DNA from: Fulvia fulva
Lineage: Eukaryota; Ascomycota; Dothideomycetes; Mycosphaerellales; Mycosphaerellaceae
Assembly: GCF_020509005.1 (NCBI RefSeq)
Contig: NC_063015.1
Span: forward strand, 4,836,001-4,900,000
DNA length: 64,000 nucleotides
Reading direction: 5' to 3'
The notes beneath the pieces were generated by a model. The model saw only the letters and a list, made by a program, of their open reading frames with translations. It searched no databases and was not told the origin of the DNA. The first letter of the stretch is position 1, and the number at the start of each line of letters is the position of its first letter. The position numbers were made by a program, and so were the translations under genes. Below, in pieces: positions 1 through 10,186 of this stretch.

Positions 1-179
1 CAGAAGATCTTGTTGCCGCCGCGAGATGATGAACTTGGCAGAAATACCGTCAGACCTGAAAGAGCATGTGCGGAGTCGCAAGGACAACCAGTCTGCGTAG
101 AGTGCGCTAAGCACCTTCAGCTTGGGTAGGACTAGAAGACATCATCACAGAGTGGCTTTTCCTTGAGATCGAAAGCCAG

Positions 180-842
180 ATGCCGGAAGCAAGGCAACGA
201 GGTATCTGGCGAGGCATAATGCTACGTAGTCTTGTGGGCGCCTACACAACGCACGCCTGCAACAGCTCACATGATGATGCTATCAAGTGCCTTCTCAAAG
301 TAGCGAACATGCGGAACTCAAGGAATCCGGCCACCTCGCCATCCCTATGGCCAGCCTCCATCGAGCTGACATCCGCTCTGACGACTCCTTTCAACTCGAA
401 TACCAATCCCAAGCTGTACGACCGGTTCATCGCTCTGACAAACGCTGCTTTGACGGAACCTATATCGTCCATGAAGGGCAGGCTAGTCATACTTCACTTC
501 AGAATCGCACAACTCTGCGTCTGGCACCCCACCGAGCCATCAGCAGCCAACGCTGTCCGCCTGTTACAAGCCTACATAGCGCATGGATCTGACGACGGCA
601 CGGTCATCCCACCTTTGTCGAATGCGAGGATGCGACCGTCATTCTCAAGGTTCCTGGAGAAGACCATCGTCGTGTTGGAGTCACAGGGTCATCATGAAAC
701 TGTGGCGTGGATCAGGAAGCACTTCTCGGAGTTTCTTGATGCGAAGAAAGGCGACAAGGCGGGTCAAACCGTCGCGAAGGATGCGACAGTGACGGTGAGA
801 TATCTAACCTCCGCTGACTCCAAACCTCAGGTGTTGCGGTGA
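180..842 (+). CDS. Unrecognised fungal protein, probably C-terminal exon
   Basis: This is an open frame of 220 codons in un-RIPed sequence with balanced base composition. I do not recognise the family. The protein looks soluble: there is no signal peptide or membrane segment, the middle is mixed helical, and the C-terminal 30 residues are Lys/Asp-rich and low in complexity. The same frame has stops at 57-59 and 108-110, so it cannot extend far upstream without an intron. The ATG at 180 is only the first available start after those stops, and the real protein may begin in an upstream exon outside the window. The next recognisable gene, the GH79 remnant, lies 750 bases downstream on the same strand. 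I am fairly sure it is coding and unsure of the start. Confidence 0.5.
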   Translation: MPEARQRGIWRGIMLRSLVGAYTTHACNSSHDDAIKCLLKVANMRNSRNPATSPSLWPASIELTSALTTPFNSNTNPKLYDRFIALTNAALTEPISSMKGRLVILHFRIAQLCVWHPTEPSAANAVRLLQAYIAHGSDDGTVIPPLSNARMRPSFSRFLEKTIVVLESQGHHETVAWIRKHFSEFLDAKKGDKAGQTVAKDATVTVRYLTSADSKPQVLR

Positions 843-1588
843 GACCACACAAGGCCATAGGCAATAGTACACACGAGTAGACTTCACGGGCGTACTACCG
901 GACGGTGTGCATGATGCTTCGATCTATCAATGCCTCTCTGTAGTGCTGATGCGCTCGCCTGGTGGACCAACTCTGCACGAAGCCGCGAGCGCACCCTCCT
1001 ACTTTTCGTCCGAATTTAGATCTCAAGGAATTTGAATCTGCTTTCCTGGGCGTGAAACGGACCGACCTCTGAACGCACATGTCCCGGTGTTGGTGCTGCC
1101 TACCTTCCGATGACAGATTTGAACAGCACCCGCTCGTCGAGAGATTGACTTTTATTCTGCCATTCTGTGCATGAAGCTGTAGTGGCACAGTGTCAGCTTG
1201 TCCAGGGGGGGGTTTCCAAGCATCTATTGCCTGAATCTTGCTGGTTCGAGAAGAGAGCAACCTCGACCGCACCAGCAGCTACTTGCTGCACGTCGGTATT
1301 TGACGTGCAAATATCGGCCTATGAGCTGGAGCGACACCTGCTTGCAACCCCAAAGTTCTCCGCACAGATCTGCAGCTACACATCGATAGGCCGGGGTCGT
1401 CATTCCACGAAGGTCATACCGACCTCGCCTGCGCGACGTGCCCCATGCGGAGTAGTAGTACAGGACCCGCACATCACGGGGGTCGAAGTCGTGGCGACGA
1501 GGAGATGCCACATCCGGTGGACATCAACAAACATGTAATGTCCTCGTACCGATAGCATACTGTCCGTGCCAGGCCATCTTCTGTTGAA
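843..1588. other. Intergenic region, no supported gene
   Basis: Un-RIPed sequence between the first ORF and the GH79 remnant. Short overlapping open frames exist on both strands (about 895-1272 minus, 1167-1538 plus). None has a recognisable motif and they mutually overlap, so I do not call them. An eight-G run lies at about 1204-1211. It presumably contains the promoter of the GH79 gene, but I see no clear TATA element. Confidence 0.5.
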
Positions 1589-2136
1589 ATGGCGCAGATC
1601 TACTTGCTGGCGTTGGCTACTGTGGCACCTTGCCTGTGCTCAACACTCCCGAGATCACAGCCCAGCTTGAGCGGACGCCCGTCTGTGCGAGTCGATCTCC
1701 ATCCGCCTCAGAACGCTGGCATCCCTCTCGAGCACTTTGTCTCCTACTCCATCGAGTTCTCTTCCTTCCCGGACTTTGCAGGTAACCTGTCTTCACCCAA
1801 CACCTTCTCGAACAATCTACTCGAAAACATTGGCACTTTCACAGGTACGAAGCCATTGTCAGAGTTGGCGGTAACACTCAGGACTTCTCCCTCTTCGACA
1901 AGGCCCAGGAACAAGCACTGGTCGGCATCTTCAACACGAACATATCAAGCGACTATCCCACCAATATCACCATCGGCCCAGCATACTTTGAATCGTACCA
2001 GACATTCCCCGATACTAAATTTGTGCACGGCTTCAACCTAGGTCTTAACAGCTCCAAAGAACGACAAGGCCTGGTCGACTCTGTGTCGTACGCCTGCAAA
2101 GCCCTGGGCGAAAATGTCCTCGACTGGGAGACATGA
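1589..2136 (+). pseudogene. GH79-type beta-glucuronidase remnant, frameshifted and truncated
   Basis: The ORF starts with a signal-peptide-like segment (MAQIYLLALATVAPCLCS) and then the N-terminal block of fungal GH79 glycosidases, with HFVSYSIEFSSFPDFAGNL and SSPNTFSNNLLENI. At about 1853-1855 one base is missing: the original frame becomes nonsense, while the frame starting at 1855 continues the family with VRVGGNTQDFSLFD, YFESYQTFPDTKFVHGFNLG and SYACKALGENVLDWE. It then stops at TGA 2134-2136. In GH79 enzymes the next residues should be the LGNEPD block with the acid/base Glu, so the catalytic part is gone. Family members are roughly 400-550 residues; about 180 remain here. An intact enzyme would be secreted and act on glucuronic-acid glycans. 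The gene sits directly against the transposon block, whose arrival may explain the loss. Confidence 0.8.
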
Positions 2137-2555
2137 AGCATAACTGATGATGTATTGAGATAGTATGTAGCGAAAGGAAGAAGAGAGATAAGCTTAGTGA
2201 GTGAATGCCTGAGGCACCCGTGCATGCATACGTCATAACCCTGCCCTAGCCTAGTAGTATCAAGTCACCCCCTTAACGGGTGCTATACGTACTAGTATAT
2301 ACTAGCAGTGACGTAGTAGATATATATAGCTACTAGCCTCCCCTATTTCTATCCTATTATCTATCTCTTATATACCTAGGGCATCTAGTAGTCCGTTATA
2401 GTAGGTAAAGGCTATAAAGCATAAAAAGGTCGAAGTTAAAATTAAAGTTAACCGGTATTTCCTATATTCTTATTAGCTAAATAGGCTAATCCGGTAACGG
2501 TATACTAATAACGTAAACGGTCGATTAGCGCGGTGTTTATAAGAGCTAATAATAG
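2137..2555. other. Border between gene space and RIPed repeat block
   Basis: Up to about 2250 the sequence still has normal CA and TG and may be the old 3' flank of the GH79 gene. From about 2280 TA-rich, CA/TG-poor RIPed sequence begins. I see no coding motif in the RIPed part; it is an unidentified repeat remnant into which the pogo element inserted. Confidence 0.55.
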
Positions 2556-2557
2556 TA

Positions 2558-2626
2558 ACGTGCTTTACTACCGAGCGGGCTATACTACCGAGCGGACTAC
2601 TTTTACTAAGAACTATACTACTTCTA
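2558..2626 (+). repeat. Left terminal inverted repeat of the pogo element
   Basis: It begins ACGTGCTTTACTACCGAGCG and matches the reverse complement of 4355-4423 except at a few positions, nearly all TA against TG, as RIP would produce. A roughly 17-bp unit (TACTACCGAGCGGGC) occurs twice in tandem inside it. Confidence 0.9.
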
Positions 2627-2699
2627 CTTTAATTACGACGGTATCTTAACATAACAACATCCTATAGAATCGTTACTAGGAGGACAATTCCTCTTTAGA

Positions 2700-4322
2700 T
2701 TCTTCGCTATCTAGTAAGTCTACTTAATAGGTACGTACGTTATACCCCGACTCGCTATATCGCTTATAGCGTCGTAGCCTTAGTACTAGCCAAACACTAT
2801 CTAGCGACTCTCTACTCACTTCCTACCTCCTAGTATCCTCTAGAGGTATTAATTACGACGCCTTATCGAAGGTTAGAGACCCTCTAGACTAAATATACTT
2901 ACGCTTTCGTGCTTTTCGCTATATAAGGGCCTCGTTAGACTTGCGTAGCTCACTAATCTCGCTTTATATAAGAGCTATCTAATACGCTATCTCTCTACTC
3001 CCTTTTATAAGCTAATACACCCCTTCCTATAACGAGTTTAGCGATGAACCTGCCCGGGCACGTATTTTGTTCGTTACTAGTGTCGATTAAGAGTCGAATT
3101 CTTTTGTAGTTTGTAGTGTCTTCGACTCCTAAGGGGTAGAGTCCGGAGCTAGAGGGGTTAGCGTACGTAGCTTGACATTAAGCTTGTCTATTACTACCTA
3201 TAGATTAAATAGAACCAAACCAGCGCCTCTAAAGCTCGATAGGATGTTCTCCTGTCTAAATATAGCGTTATAGGCTACCCGGAAGGCGCGTAGGAACTCT
3301 ACTTTATCGATATAAGTAATACGCTAGCGTACTAAGCCCGAGAGCTAAGCACTATATACCTTCTTCAAAGGCAAATAGTAACCTATATCTAATAGCTAGA
3401 GTAAGTACGAGGCGTATGATAGTATATATAGGGCCAAGATCTTATATTCCTTATATAGATTCTAGAATGCCTTCGAGTTGTAGCTCTTATAGCTATCGAT
3501 AATAAGTAGTCTCTATACCCTAGTCGTACGAGCTATAGTATACTTCTAGAAATGCTCTAGCTACCGTATACCGAACTTATTATTAGTCTAGCCGTTCTCT
3601 ATTAGCCCGATTGTCTAGTCTAGACTCAAGTTACCGTCTTAGTACTAGGTACTAATATGCTATTTGCCTATAAGGATGACGTAGAGTAGGAGCGCTGTTC
3701 CGTCTATATAGATAGTCTTAATCACTATTGCCTATTCTCTACTACCCTATTAAACGACCTTACTCTTTCTACTACGCCTTTCTGAACCCGTAACGACGCT
3801 CTAAGACGTAATAATACCTATTATAAACCCTATCTCGTCGAAGTTGTAGGTGTCCTAGTTAAGGATGCTATACTTCTCCTTTATATTACGTACAAGTAAG
3901 AACCACCTCTCGATAACGTCTAGATCTTCTATTAGGGCTCGCTAACGATCGTATCTACGTGTTATACGAACCTTTAGCTCACGATGCCGCCTAATAAACC
4001 TGTCTATCTAATTGAGACTAGCGGGCTTAAGACCCTTCTCTTATAGTAATAAATCGGCTATTGCTCGTATACTAGCCTTTAATAGCGGGAAACCTCTAAG
4101 ATCCAGCTCGAGTATATACTCAAGTATCACCCTCTCTTCTAGCCTTATAAGCTTCTTCGAATTAGGCTCGTAGTTACCCCGAGGAGGTTGTCTATTCAAT
4201 CAATACCCTAGTGTAGTTCGAGACGCGTCGTATACCTTTGTAGCAAGTCGATTCGTAATTGTCGCGTCGCGTTTCGTGACCTAGATAGCTAAGGTCAGTT
4301 TGGCCTCGTTTAAGGACAATAT
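2700..4322 (-). pseudogene. Fot1/pogo DDE transposase, RIP-inactivated
   Basis: Read on the minus strand and allowing TAG for CAG/TGG and ATA for ATG, a pogo transposase appears. The former start codon (now ATA) is at 4322-4320. It is followed by NEAKLTLAI and then KRDATITNRLATKVYDASR, the N-terminal psq/CENP-B helix-turn-helix. Around 3430-3520 lies LLI-DGHGSH-like sequence (now IIDSYKSYNSKAF) with the second catalytic Asp. Around 3370-3420 lies the LLQ-LDIGC block with the third Asp. These blocks stay in one frame, so damage is mainly point mutation: many TAG codons and no large deletion. The C-terminal end is estimated from the family length of about 540 residues and was not located exactly. 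Confidence 0.85.
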
Positions 4323-4354
4323 ACGCTATAATAGTAGTTATATAGCTATATCTA

Positions 4355-4423
4355 TAGAAGTGGTACAGTTCTTAGCAAAAGTAGCCCGCTCGCTAGTATA
4401 GCCCGCTCGGTAGTAAAGCACGT
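4355..4423 (-). repeat. Right terminal inverted repeat of the pogo element
   Basis: Reverse complement of the left repeat. It keeps some TG/CA positions that are TA on the left side, so the two ends were RIPed to different degrees. Confidence 0.9.
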
Positions 4424-4643
4424 TATAGAGAATAGCTAGTAATATATAGATAGATAGATATTTCATTTAAGCTGTTATAGTGCCCTTTGGCCTATATAGC
4501 TATACTATCTTACTTTCGTATATATAGAGGGGAAACCGCATTAGTAAAAACCCCTCCTCCTTCCCGCCTATCTTTTCCCCCTTATTATCGTCTTAGATTT
4601 CCCTTATTAAGGGTACGCTAGTATTATAGGCCTACCCTAATAA

Positions 4644-7600
4644 CTACCCTATCTATAACCCCCCTAGCTTCCGCTTCTTATCTATCTACTCCTCCGTCTC
4701 GCTAGCGAGGCTAAACTACTAGAGGTATCCCTACTATAGTATCTACCTAGCGATTTAGCGAATGTTACCTTTGTCCCTAATAATTGACTTATAGTCTCTC
4801 CTTCCCGCTTAGTGCCTCTAATTTCCCCTACTACTCGCCTACTACGGGCATTATAGTAGTATATGTTCTAGGTTTGACGATAGGTAGCTATACTAGTAGG
4901 CTAAGCTTTAGATGTCTAGTACGCGTCTTCTAAATAGGTAGGCCCTTAGTCTAATATATTCGGACCTAGATTAGATTGCTATACTTACTTCGGCCCTTAT
5001 TAGGTCCCTATATAGCTAGTAATTATATCTCTAGAATGCTCGGAGTACTATCGGGCTTATTGTCTTAGGGGGCTTCCTTTTCTAGTCCTACTCCTATAGG
5101 TAGCTCGCTATCTATTCCGCTAGACTTTAGGTCTTAGCCTTACTCCCGCCGGCCTAGCGAGTCCTACGCTCCTCCTCTTTTCGTACTAGCTATTCGGTAC
5201 TTATCTATACGGTCGCGAAGGTAGTAAGGTTATCCTATTTTTAGCTTGTCCTATATCCGGCCCCTCTCCGGTAGCGGCTGCTTATCTTATTCTTTACCTC
5301 CTAGATCGTAGTTTATACTAGGTAATCTGTCGTCTTTACCGCGTATTAAACTCTTATTCCCCGGATATATTGGCCGATTAGAGGTGTTCCCGTCTCTATT
5401 TCTACCGTACTTATTAACGTTGTCTTATATACCCCTAGTATTCTACGTAGGTTACCTACCTAAGTCCTATTTAGGGGTTGCTCTATCCGTTTCGGGATCG
5501 GCTTACCTACGCCTCCTATACCCTAAATCTGTGCCCTATATAATATAGCTAGTCTAACGATTACCTTATATATTACCCTTACCTTATCGAATGTTACTCC
5601 CTATATAGACGCCGTGATCCTCTTTATCGAGGCTTTGTTAACTTACGCTCGACTCTAGGCTTTCTTAATCTATACGTTCTAGCTTAGCTTCGGGTCGAGC
5701 TAGATCCCTAGTACTCGTAGCTCCGCTAATAGCTTAGTCTCGTAGCCTTAGATTCTTACCGCCGCCTTTATATTATAGTATGTTCTCGCTTTACTAAAGT
5801 GTATAAGCTAGTGCTTTTTAGGGGCGAACCGGGCACCGTACTTCTTTATCTACTCCTCGTATTTCTTATGCCTATCTTTAAGGAGTCGACAGTTCTTCTC
5901 TATCGAGTCTAACTAGGCTAGAATGTTTATGTCGTCTACGAGTCCTAATACTAAGGTTTACGGAGAGGTGAGTAGGGGAATCAGGTTAGACATAAATATT
6001 AGAAATAGGATAGGGGAGAGAGTAGATCCCTAAGATATTCTAGCCTCTACCTTTACCGGGTCGGACGTATACCTCCCTAGGACTAGGTATGTCGTCCGTT
6101 TCTAGAGAAAGGAGTAGACAAACTTCGTTACTTACTAGGGGATGCCTTTCTGTTATAGGATATATATTAGCCTTTAGTATAAGACGTTATCGAAGGCCCC
6201 TACGATGTTAAGGGATAGTAAGGACGCCGCTCGGTTCCTACCGTAGTACTAGAGGGTCTAAATTTACTCCGTAATTAGCTCTATTACTATTAGTGTCGAT
6301 CGCTAGCTTCTTGCCCCTATCTATATTACTAGGAGTACGTAGTTGTTCTCGGCTAGCTACGTAAGTCTCTAGGCTACTATCTTCTCTAGAACCTTCCCTA
6401 TTGTGTTTAGAAGTACAATTGGCCTATACGATTTAGGCTAAGTATAGTCCTCCTTCTATAGCTAACGTAGCACTACTTTTATAGACTCTCTATACGGCCT
6501 CGGATGATACCCTAGCCGTAGGTACGCGGTAAATAGGTTTATAAGGCTCGGCGCAATCTCTTCTCTATACTCTTTTAGTATTATATTTAGTATTCTGTCT
6601 AGGCCTAGGGCTTTTCGTCCTTTTAGCTTACTTATAACTCCTTTTACTATATTAGAGCTAACCGCCTAATCTATGTCTAGGGGTTCCGGGTATATACTCG
6701 GGTCGATGTCCGTAAGGCCTACCTCTACTTACGTAGAAAAGAAATAGTCGGCTAATACTCTTGCCTTACCCCGGGGCGTAGTCTAGGCAATCCCTTCGCG
6801 GTCTACGATTAAAGAGAAGTAAGGGGCTTGTTACTCTTTAGGTAGTCGTGCCTATTTAGCTAGTCTCTATATCTATTCCGGGTTTTCTATAACGAGCCCG
6901 ATCGTTACTCTCTAGTCCTATAGCTTATCGCGTCTTATCTATACCTTCTTCTCTTATGTCGCGTGATAGTATTGCTCCTACGTCTCTTAGGTATACTCCT
7001 TCGTCTACTGTCGCCTTGCCCTTCTAGCTTCCTTTACCTTCGTAGAGTATTTAGGGGTCTAGAAGGCCTTCTACTATATTAAGGGCCGGAGTAACGGCGT
7101 ATATTATTCCGCTACTTACTATATAACCGAGGTAATCTGTTCCGCTACTTAGTCTAGCTAAGCTAACGTCTCGAGTTCCCTATACTACGGTAGGTTCGCT
7201 ATTAGGAAGTCTCTTATATCGTCCTAGCGTACCTTCTTCTAGTTACGGTATAGTTCGCTTATTAGCTCCTCTATCGCCTTCACCCCTAGCGTCGTTTGAA
7301 TAGGGATATAGTCTAAGGAGGCCTCTAGCGCGTAGTTCGGTCGATATTAGACTAGTCTCTCTTTAAGTTCTCGTAATAGAAAGTATAGGTCGATTATACT
7401 TATACTTATACGGGCCTTCTACGTCTCTATTCCCTTTAGTATTACTAAGACCATTCCGTAGCGTACGGTTATATCTAGTAGCTTTCCCCCTAAAAACGCG
7501 TACGGGAGGGTGAAGTCGAATCCCTACTATAGGTAGTAGAGGTTAAAGTCGCTAAGGAGTACTTACTTCGTGTCTTAGCTTAGGGTCCGCTCTAGGTAGG

Positions 7601-7997
7601 CGAGGGTTCCTAGTTCCCTACTCGTCCGACCCTACGGTAGCAGGTTATAAACGTTATAGATCTAGATAGAGCCTTATGTCGTGTCGATCTAGATTAATAT
7701 TATGTTTCCTAGGTCGCCCTATTACGGTAGTATAACCTTCTACGACTTAAGGTCTATAGTCTTACTTACGTATATATATGTCCTCGGGATTACGCCTCGT
7801 TCGCCTAAGATTACGGTATAGTATCTCCGGTCATTATAAGTAGCTAGGAGTCCTACGTAGAGGTTAATCTATAGTTCCTATACCGTAATAACGTAGTACC
7901 GTAGTAGGTCTAGCTCTTATAGAAAGTAGCGCTAGACCTTATCCCTACTTTTATTTACGTTATACTATACGATAGTAATATCGTCGTATAGTATTAT
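4644..7997 (-). pseudogene. LINE-A ORF2 (endonuclease-reverse transcriptase), RIPed
   Basis: Aligns base for base with ORF2 at 49752-53105; both spans are 3354 bp, so no net length change is evident. In the family, ORF2 encodes an APE-type endonuclease that nicks target DNA and a reverse transcriptase that primes on the nick. The order on this strand is endonuclease (about 7300-7990), reverse transcriptase (about 5700-6900) and C-terminal CCHC-like segment (about 4800-4900). The former ATG is now ATA at 7997-7995. Every conserved Trp/Gln region is peppered with TAG, so no product can be made. Confidence 0.85.
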
Positions 7998-8007
7998 TCG
8001 TTATCCG
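7992..8007 (+). repeat. Target-site duplication of LINE-B fragment, left
   Basis: Sixteen bases, tattattcgttatccg, repeated exactly at 8977-8992. They derive from the ORF1/ORF2 junction of LINE-A. Confidence 0.9.
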
Positions 8008-8976
8008 AAGATCTAAAACTAAAAACTAATGCTTAAGGAAGGTTACCGGGGCATATAAGTCGATACTAATAAGGATGCTTAAGTACGAGACCGCTATACC
8101 GCCGATCGACCTATATATCTAGGGACTACGGACCTCCTACTTAGGCAAGTCGACACAGTACCTAGTATAGAAGGTTATTGCTAGTACAGTCGTAAGGGCC
8201 CGCGAATCAGTACTAGCGTATAAGGGCATTCGACCCGGAAACGAGCCGAACTACCGGGTAAGGGACGAATAGCTAGTAATATACTAGGAGAGTAAGAAAT
8301 TGTTTATAGAGTAACTATAGAAGGAAAGGTAGAACAACTAGGTTATAGGGCATAGTAGACGCCCTTAGCTAGCGGGACAACCTAAGGAATAGTTAGCTAC
8401 GAAATCCGCGGTTAAGTACCCCCCGAAGCTTATCTACTACCGTCTTACGAGGGTATAGAGTAGTATAGTAACCTAACTACGAAGCGAACACATCGGCCTC
8501 TAGGGGTACCTATTATAGAGGAAGGTTCTAGGATACACAAATACTAGCTGCCCCTACGGCTATTACTCCTAGAACGTACGGTACGTACTCCTCGTCTATC
8601 CGAGGTGGTCGCTAGGAAGGGGGGAGTAGATAGTAAAGGCGAGGAACCGGACGATTAGGGCACTTCTTAATAACGTTAAGGACCTACGGCGTATTACGAA
8701 CTAGATACTAGAGAAGGGCTAGCTAGAACAGTACCGCCTAGTAGGAGTAGTATAGGAAGAGAGGATATAGCGTAGCGCGACGAGACCGGCTAGGAGCGGG
8801 GGCTAACGGGGTAGTAATATAGACTACGTACGTTTAGAGGGAAAGCTAATTTAGATAAGGAGAAGTCGGGGGCGGGAAGGGTTTTCACCTATTCGGGTTT
8901 CCCTTTATATATAACAATAGATATATACCTATATAGGCCGAGTAGGGTCCTAGAATAGGGGAATAACAAATCTATC
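8008..8976 (+). mobile_element. LINE-B copy 3, 5'-truncated 3' end, RIPed
   Basis: Matches the 3' terminal ~970 bp of the LINE-B elements at 12688 and 30936, read in the opposite orientation. It holds the end of ORF2, the 3' untranslated region and an ATCT-type tail (tctatctatt) at 8971-8980. It is flanked by a 16-bp target-site duplication inside LINE-A copy 1. The 5' truncation is normal for target-primed reverse transcription. Fully RIPed, no open frame. Confidence 0.9.
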
Positions 8977-8992
8977 TATTATTCGTTATCCG
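8977..8992 (+). repeat. Target-site duplication of LINE-B fragment, right
   Basis: Second copy of the 16-base sequence at 7992-8007. The first bases overlap the ATCT tail, so the true duplication is 14-16 bp. Confidence 0.9.
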
Positions 8993-10070
8993 TAAGGTCT
9001 ATTTCCGTGCTAGCCTACTATATCTCCTAAGCCTATATCCCGCTGTTCGGCTAGCCCTAGGGCCGCTAGGGCGCCCTAAAGATTCGTATTTAGCCTAGTT
9101 TATTAGTAGCCCGGTTAAGGTGTCGAGGCCTACCGGGAGGTAGATACGTTTAGGGTTAGGTCCCCTTATTTGTCTATTCTACCCTCTTCCTCTTACTCGG
9201 CTCGAAGCCCTTATATATAGTAGGTCCCTCCTACTATCGTTAGGGGTACCTAGCTAGTATAGAGATCCTTACCTATCTCGCTCGCTCTTATACTACTATT
9301 CTAGCCGGATATTAGTTTAAGTACGCTAGGTGCCTTCTACCGTAGTATATATACCTACTCTTCTTTTTTAGGCATTCCCTTCCCTAGTATAGGCCTACGT
9401 AGTAAGGATACCTTAGGGTCTTCTCCCCGTATTTTAGGGCTATATAACCGTACTATTAGTATTAGAAGTACTATAGTACCCTATAGCTACTCTAATAGAT
9501 CTCCGTGTCTATTCTCTCGTAGTTCTAGAATAGCCTATTATCTAGTATCGAGTTAGCTTGTTCCGCTGTCTCTACCTAGATAATAAGTAATAAATACGTC
9601 TTCTCTCGGTCTACTGTCTTATATAACTATACCGCCTTCGTTAGTCGTACTCCTAGGGATATGTTCTAGTTCTATACTTAGAGTTACGGAAGGTCTTCGA
9701 CCTTAAATATCCTAGGGACCCCGTAGGCAATAACGGTATATTATCAGTAGGAGACTTACGCCGACTTCGCGACTTTAGTAGTCTACTCCTTATAGGTCTC
9801 TAGTTTTCGTCTATTAGACTCTTATACGGTAAAGAGTCTTACTACGCCTATTGCCTCTACCTTCGCTCTAACTACCTCCTTTTAGCCAATTCTATCGATA
9901 ATCTCCTTACTTATAAGGGCTACGATTTCTTATTTCTCCGCCGGATTAGTAATATATAGGCGTACCGTATTACTTACCTTCGTAGGGGGTTAATTCTTAC
10001 CTACTACTACTATTGCCTATATAGTTAGTCTCTAGGCTACCTTCTATATTACTTATTAGATTCTCTTCGG
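8979..10070 (-). pseudogene. LINE-A ORF1 (nucleic-acid-binding protein), RIPed, 5' part missing
   Basis: Minus-strand continuation of LINE-A copy 1. The former ORF1 stop lies in the duplicated target sequence at 8979-8981. Further along come the CCHC zinc-knuckle region (about 9300-9460), then the central region with a YGVPRIF-like block (about 9650-9730), and finally the N-terminal part up to the break at about 10070. The family's ORF1 product coats the RNA. The zinc knuckle reads CFQCQQYGH when TAA/TAC codons are restored conceptually by known RIP changes. It is useful as the reference for the deletion in the 48.6-kb copy. Confidence 0.75.
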
Positions 10071-10073
10071 GAT

Positions 10074-10186
10074 GACTAGCGGCTTGGCGCCCGTATATAA
10101 CTCTCGCGCCCTCCGCGTCTCTCTTAGATAGAATATCTATTCGACTTGTACCTTACCCGACTACGTGCTTATACCTCCTTATAACA
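10074..10186 (+). repeat. Partial 185-bp LTR (Gypsy-1 type)
   Basis: About 113 bases matching the 3' part of the LTRs at 24461-24645 and 47126-47310, from GACTAGCGGCTTGGCGCCCG to the terminal TAACA. The first ~72 bases of the LTR are missing at the junction with LINE-A copy 1. The sequence after it differs from the Gypsy-1 interior, so it may be a solo-LTR fragment or belong to Gypsy-3. Confidence 0.8.

Larger units (their letters stand above)
2558..4423 (-). mobile_element. Fot1/pogo-type Tc1-mariner DNA transposon, RIPed
   Basis: The element is 1866 bp, bounded by 69-bp terminal inverted repeats and flanked by TA at 2556-2557 and 4424-4425. This is the TA target duplication of Tc1/mariner elements. 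The size fits fungal Fot1/pogo elements (about 1.8-1.9 kb). The transposase remnant reads on the minus strand. CA/TG dinucleotides are nearly absent inside, so the copy is dead through RIP. Element boundaries are seen directly; the family call rests on the transposase motifs. Confidence 0.9.
4441..10070 (-). mobile_element. LINE-A copy 1 (non-LTR retrotransposon), RIPed, split by LINE-B
   Basis: Reverse-strand copy of the element seen almost un-RIPed at 48601-53298. Its 3' end is on the left, with a (GATA)n/(ATCT)n tail at about 4441-4460. Its 5' end is cut at about 10070, about 470 bases short of the start of the copy at 48601. ORF2 lies at 4644-7997 and ORF1 at 8979-10070. A 5'-truncated LINE-B sits between them (8008-8976). 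CA and TG are nearly eliminated. It retains an ORF1 stretch that the 48.6-kb copy has lost. Confidence 0.88.

Noticed and set aside
895..1538. Overlapping open frames on both strands between the first ORF and the GH79 remnant
   Set aside because: They overlap each other, show no motif or coherent composition, and are of a length expected by chance in GC-balanced DNA.
1844..1853. A GT...AG of about 8 bases in GH79 that would restore a frame
   Set aside because: Far too short for a spliceosomal intron; a single missing base explains the frame change and keeps the family residues.
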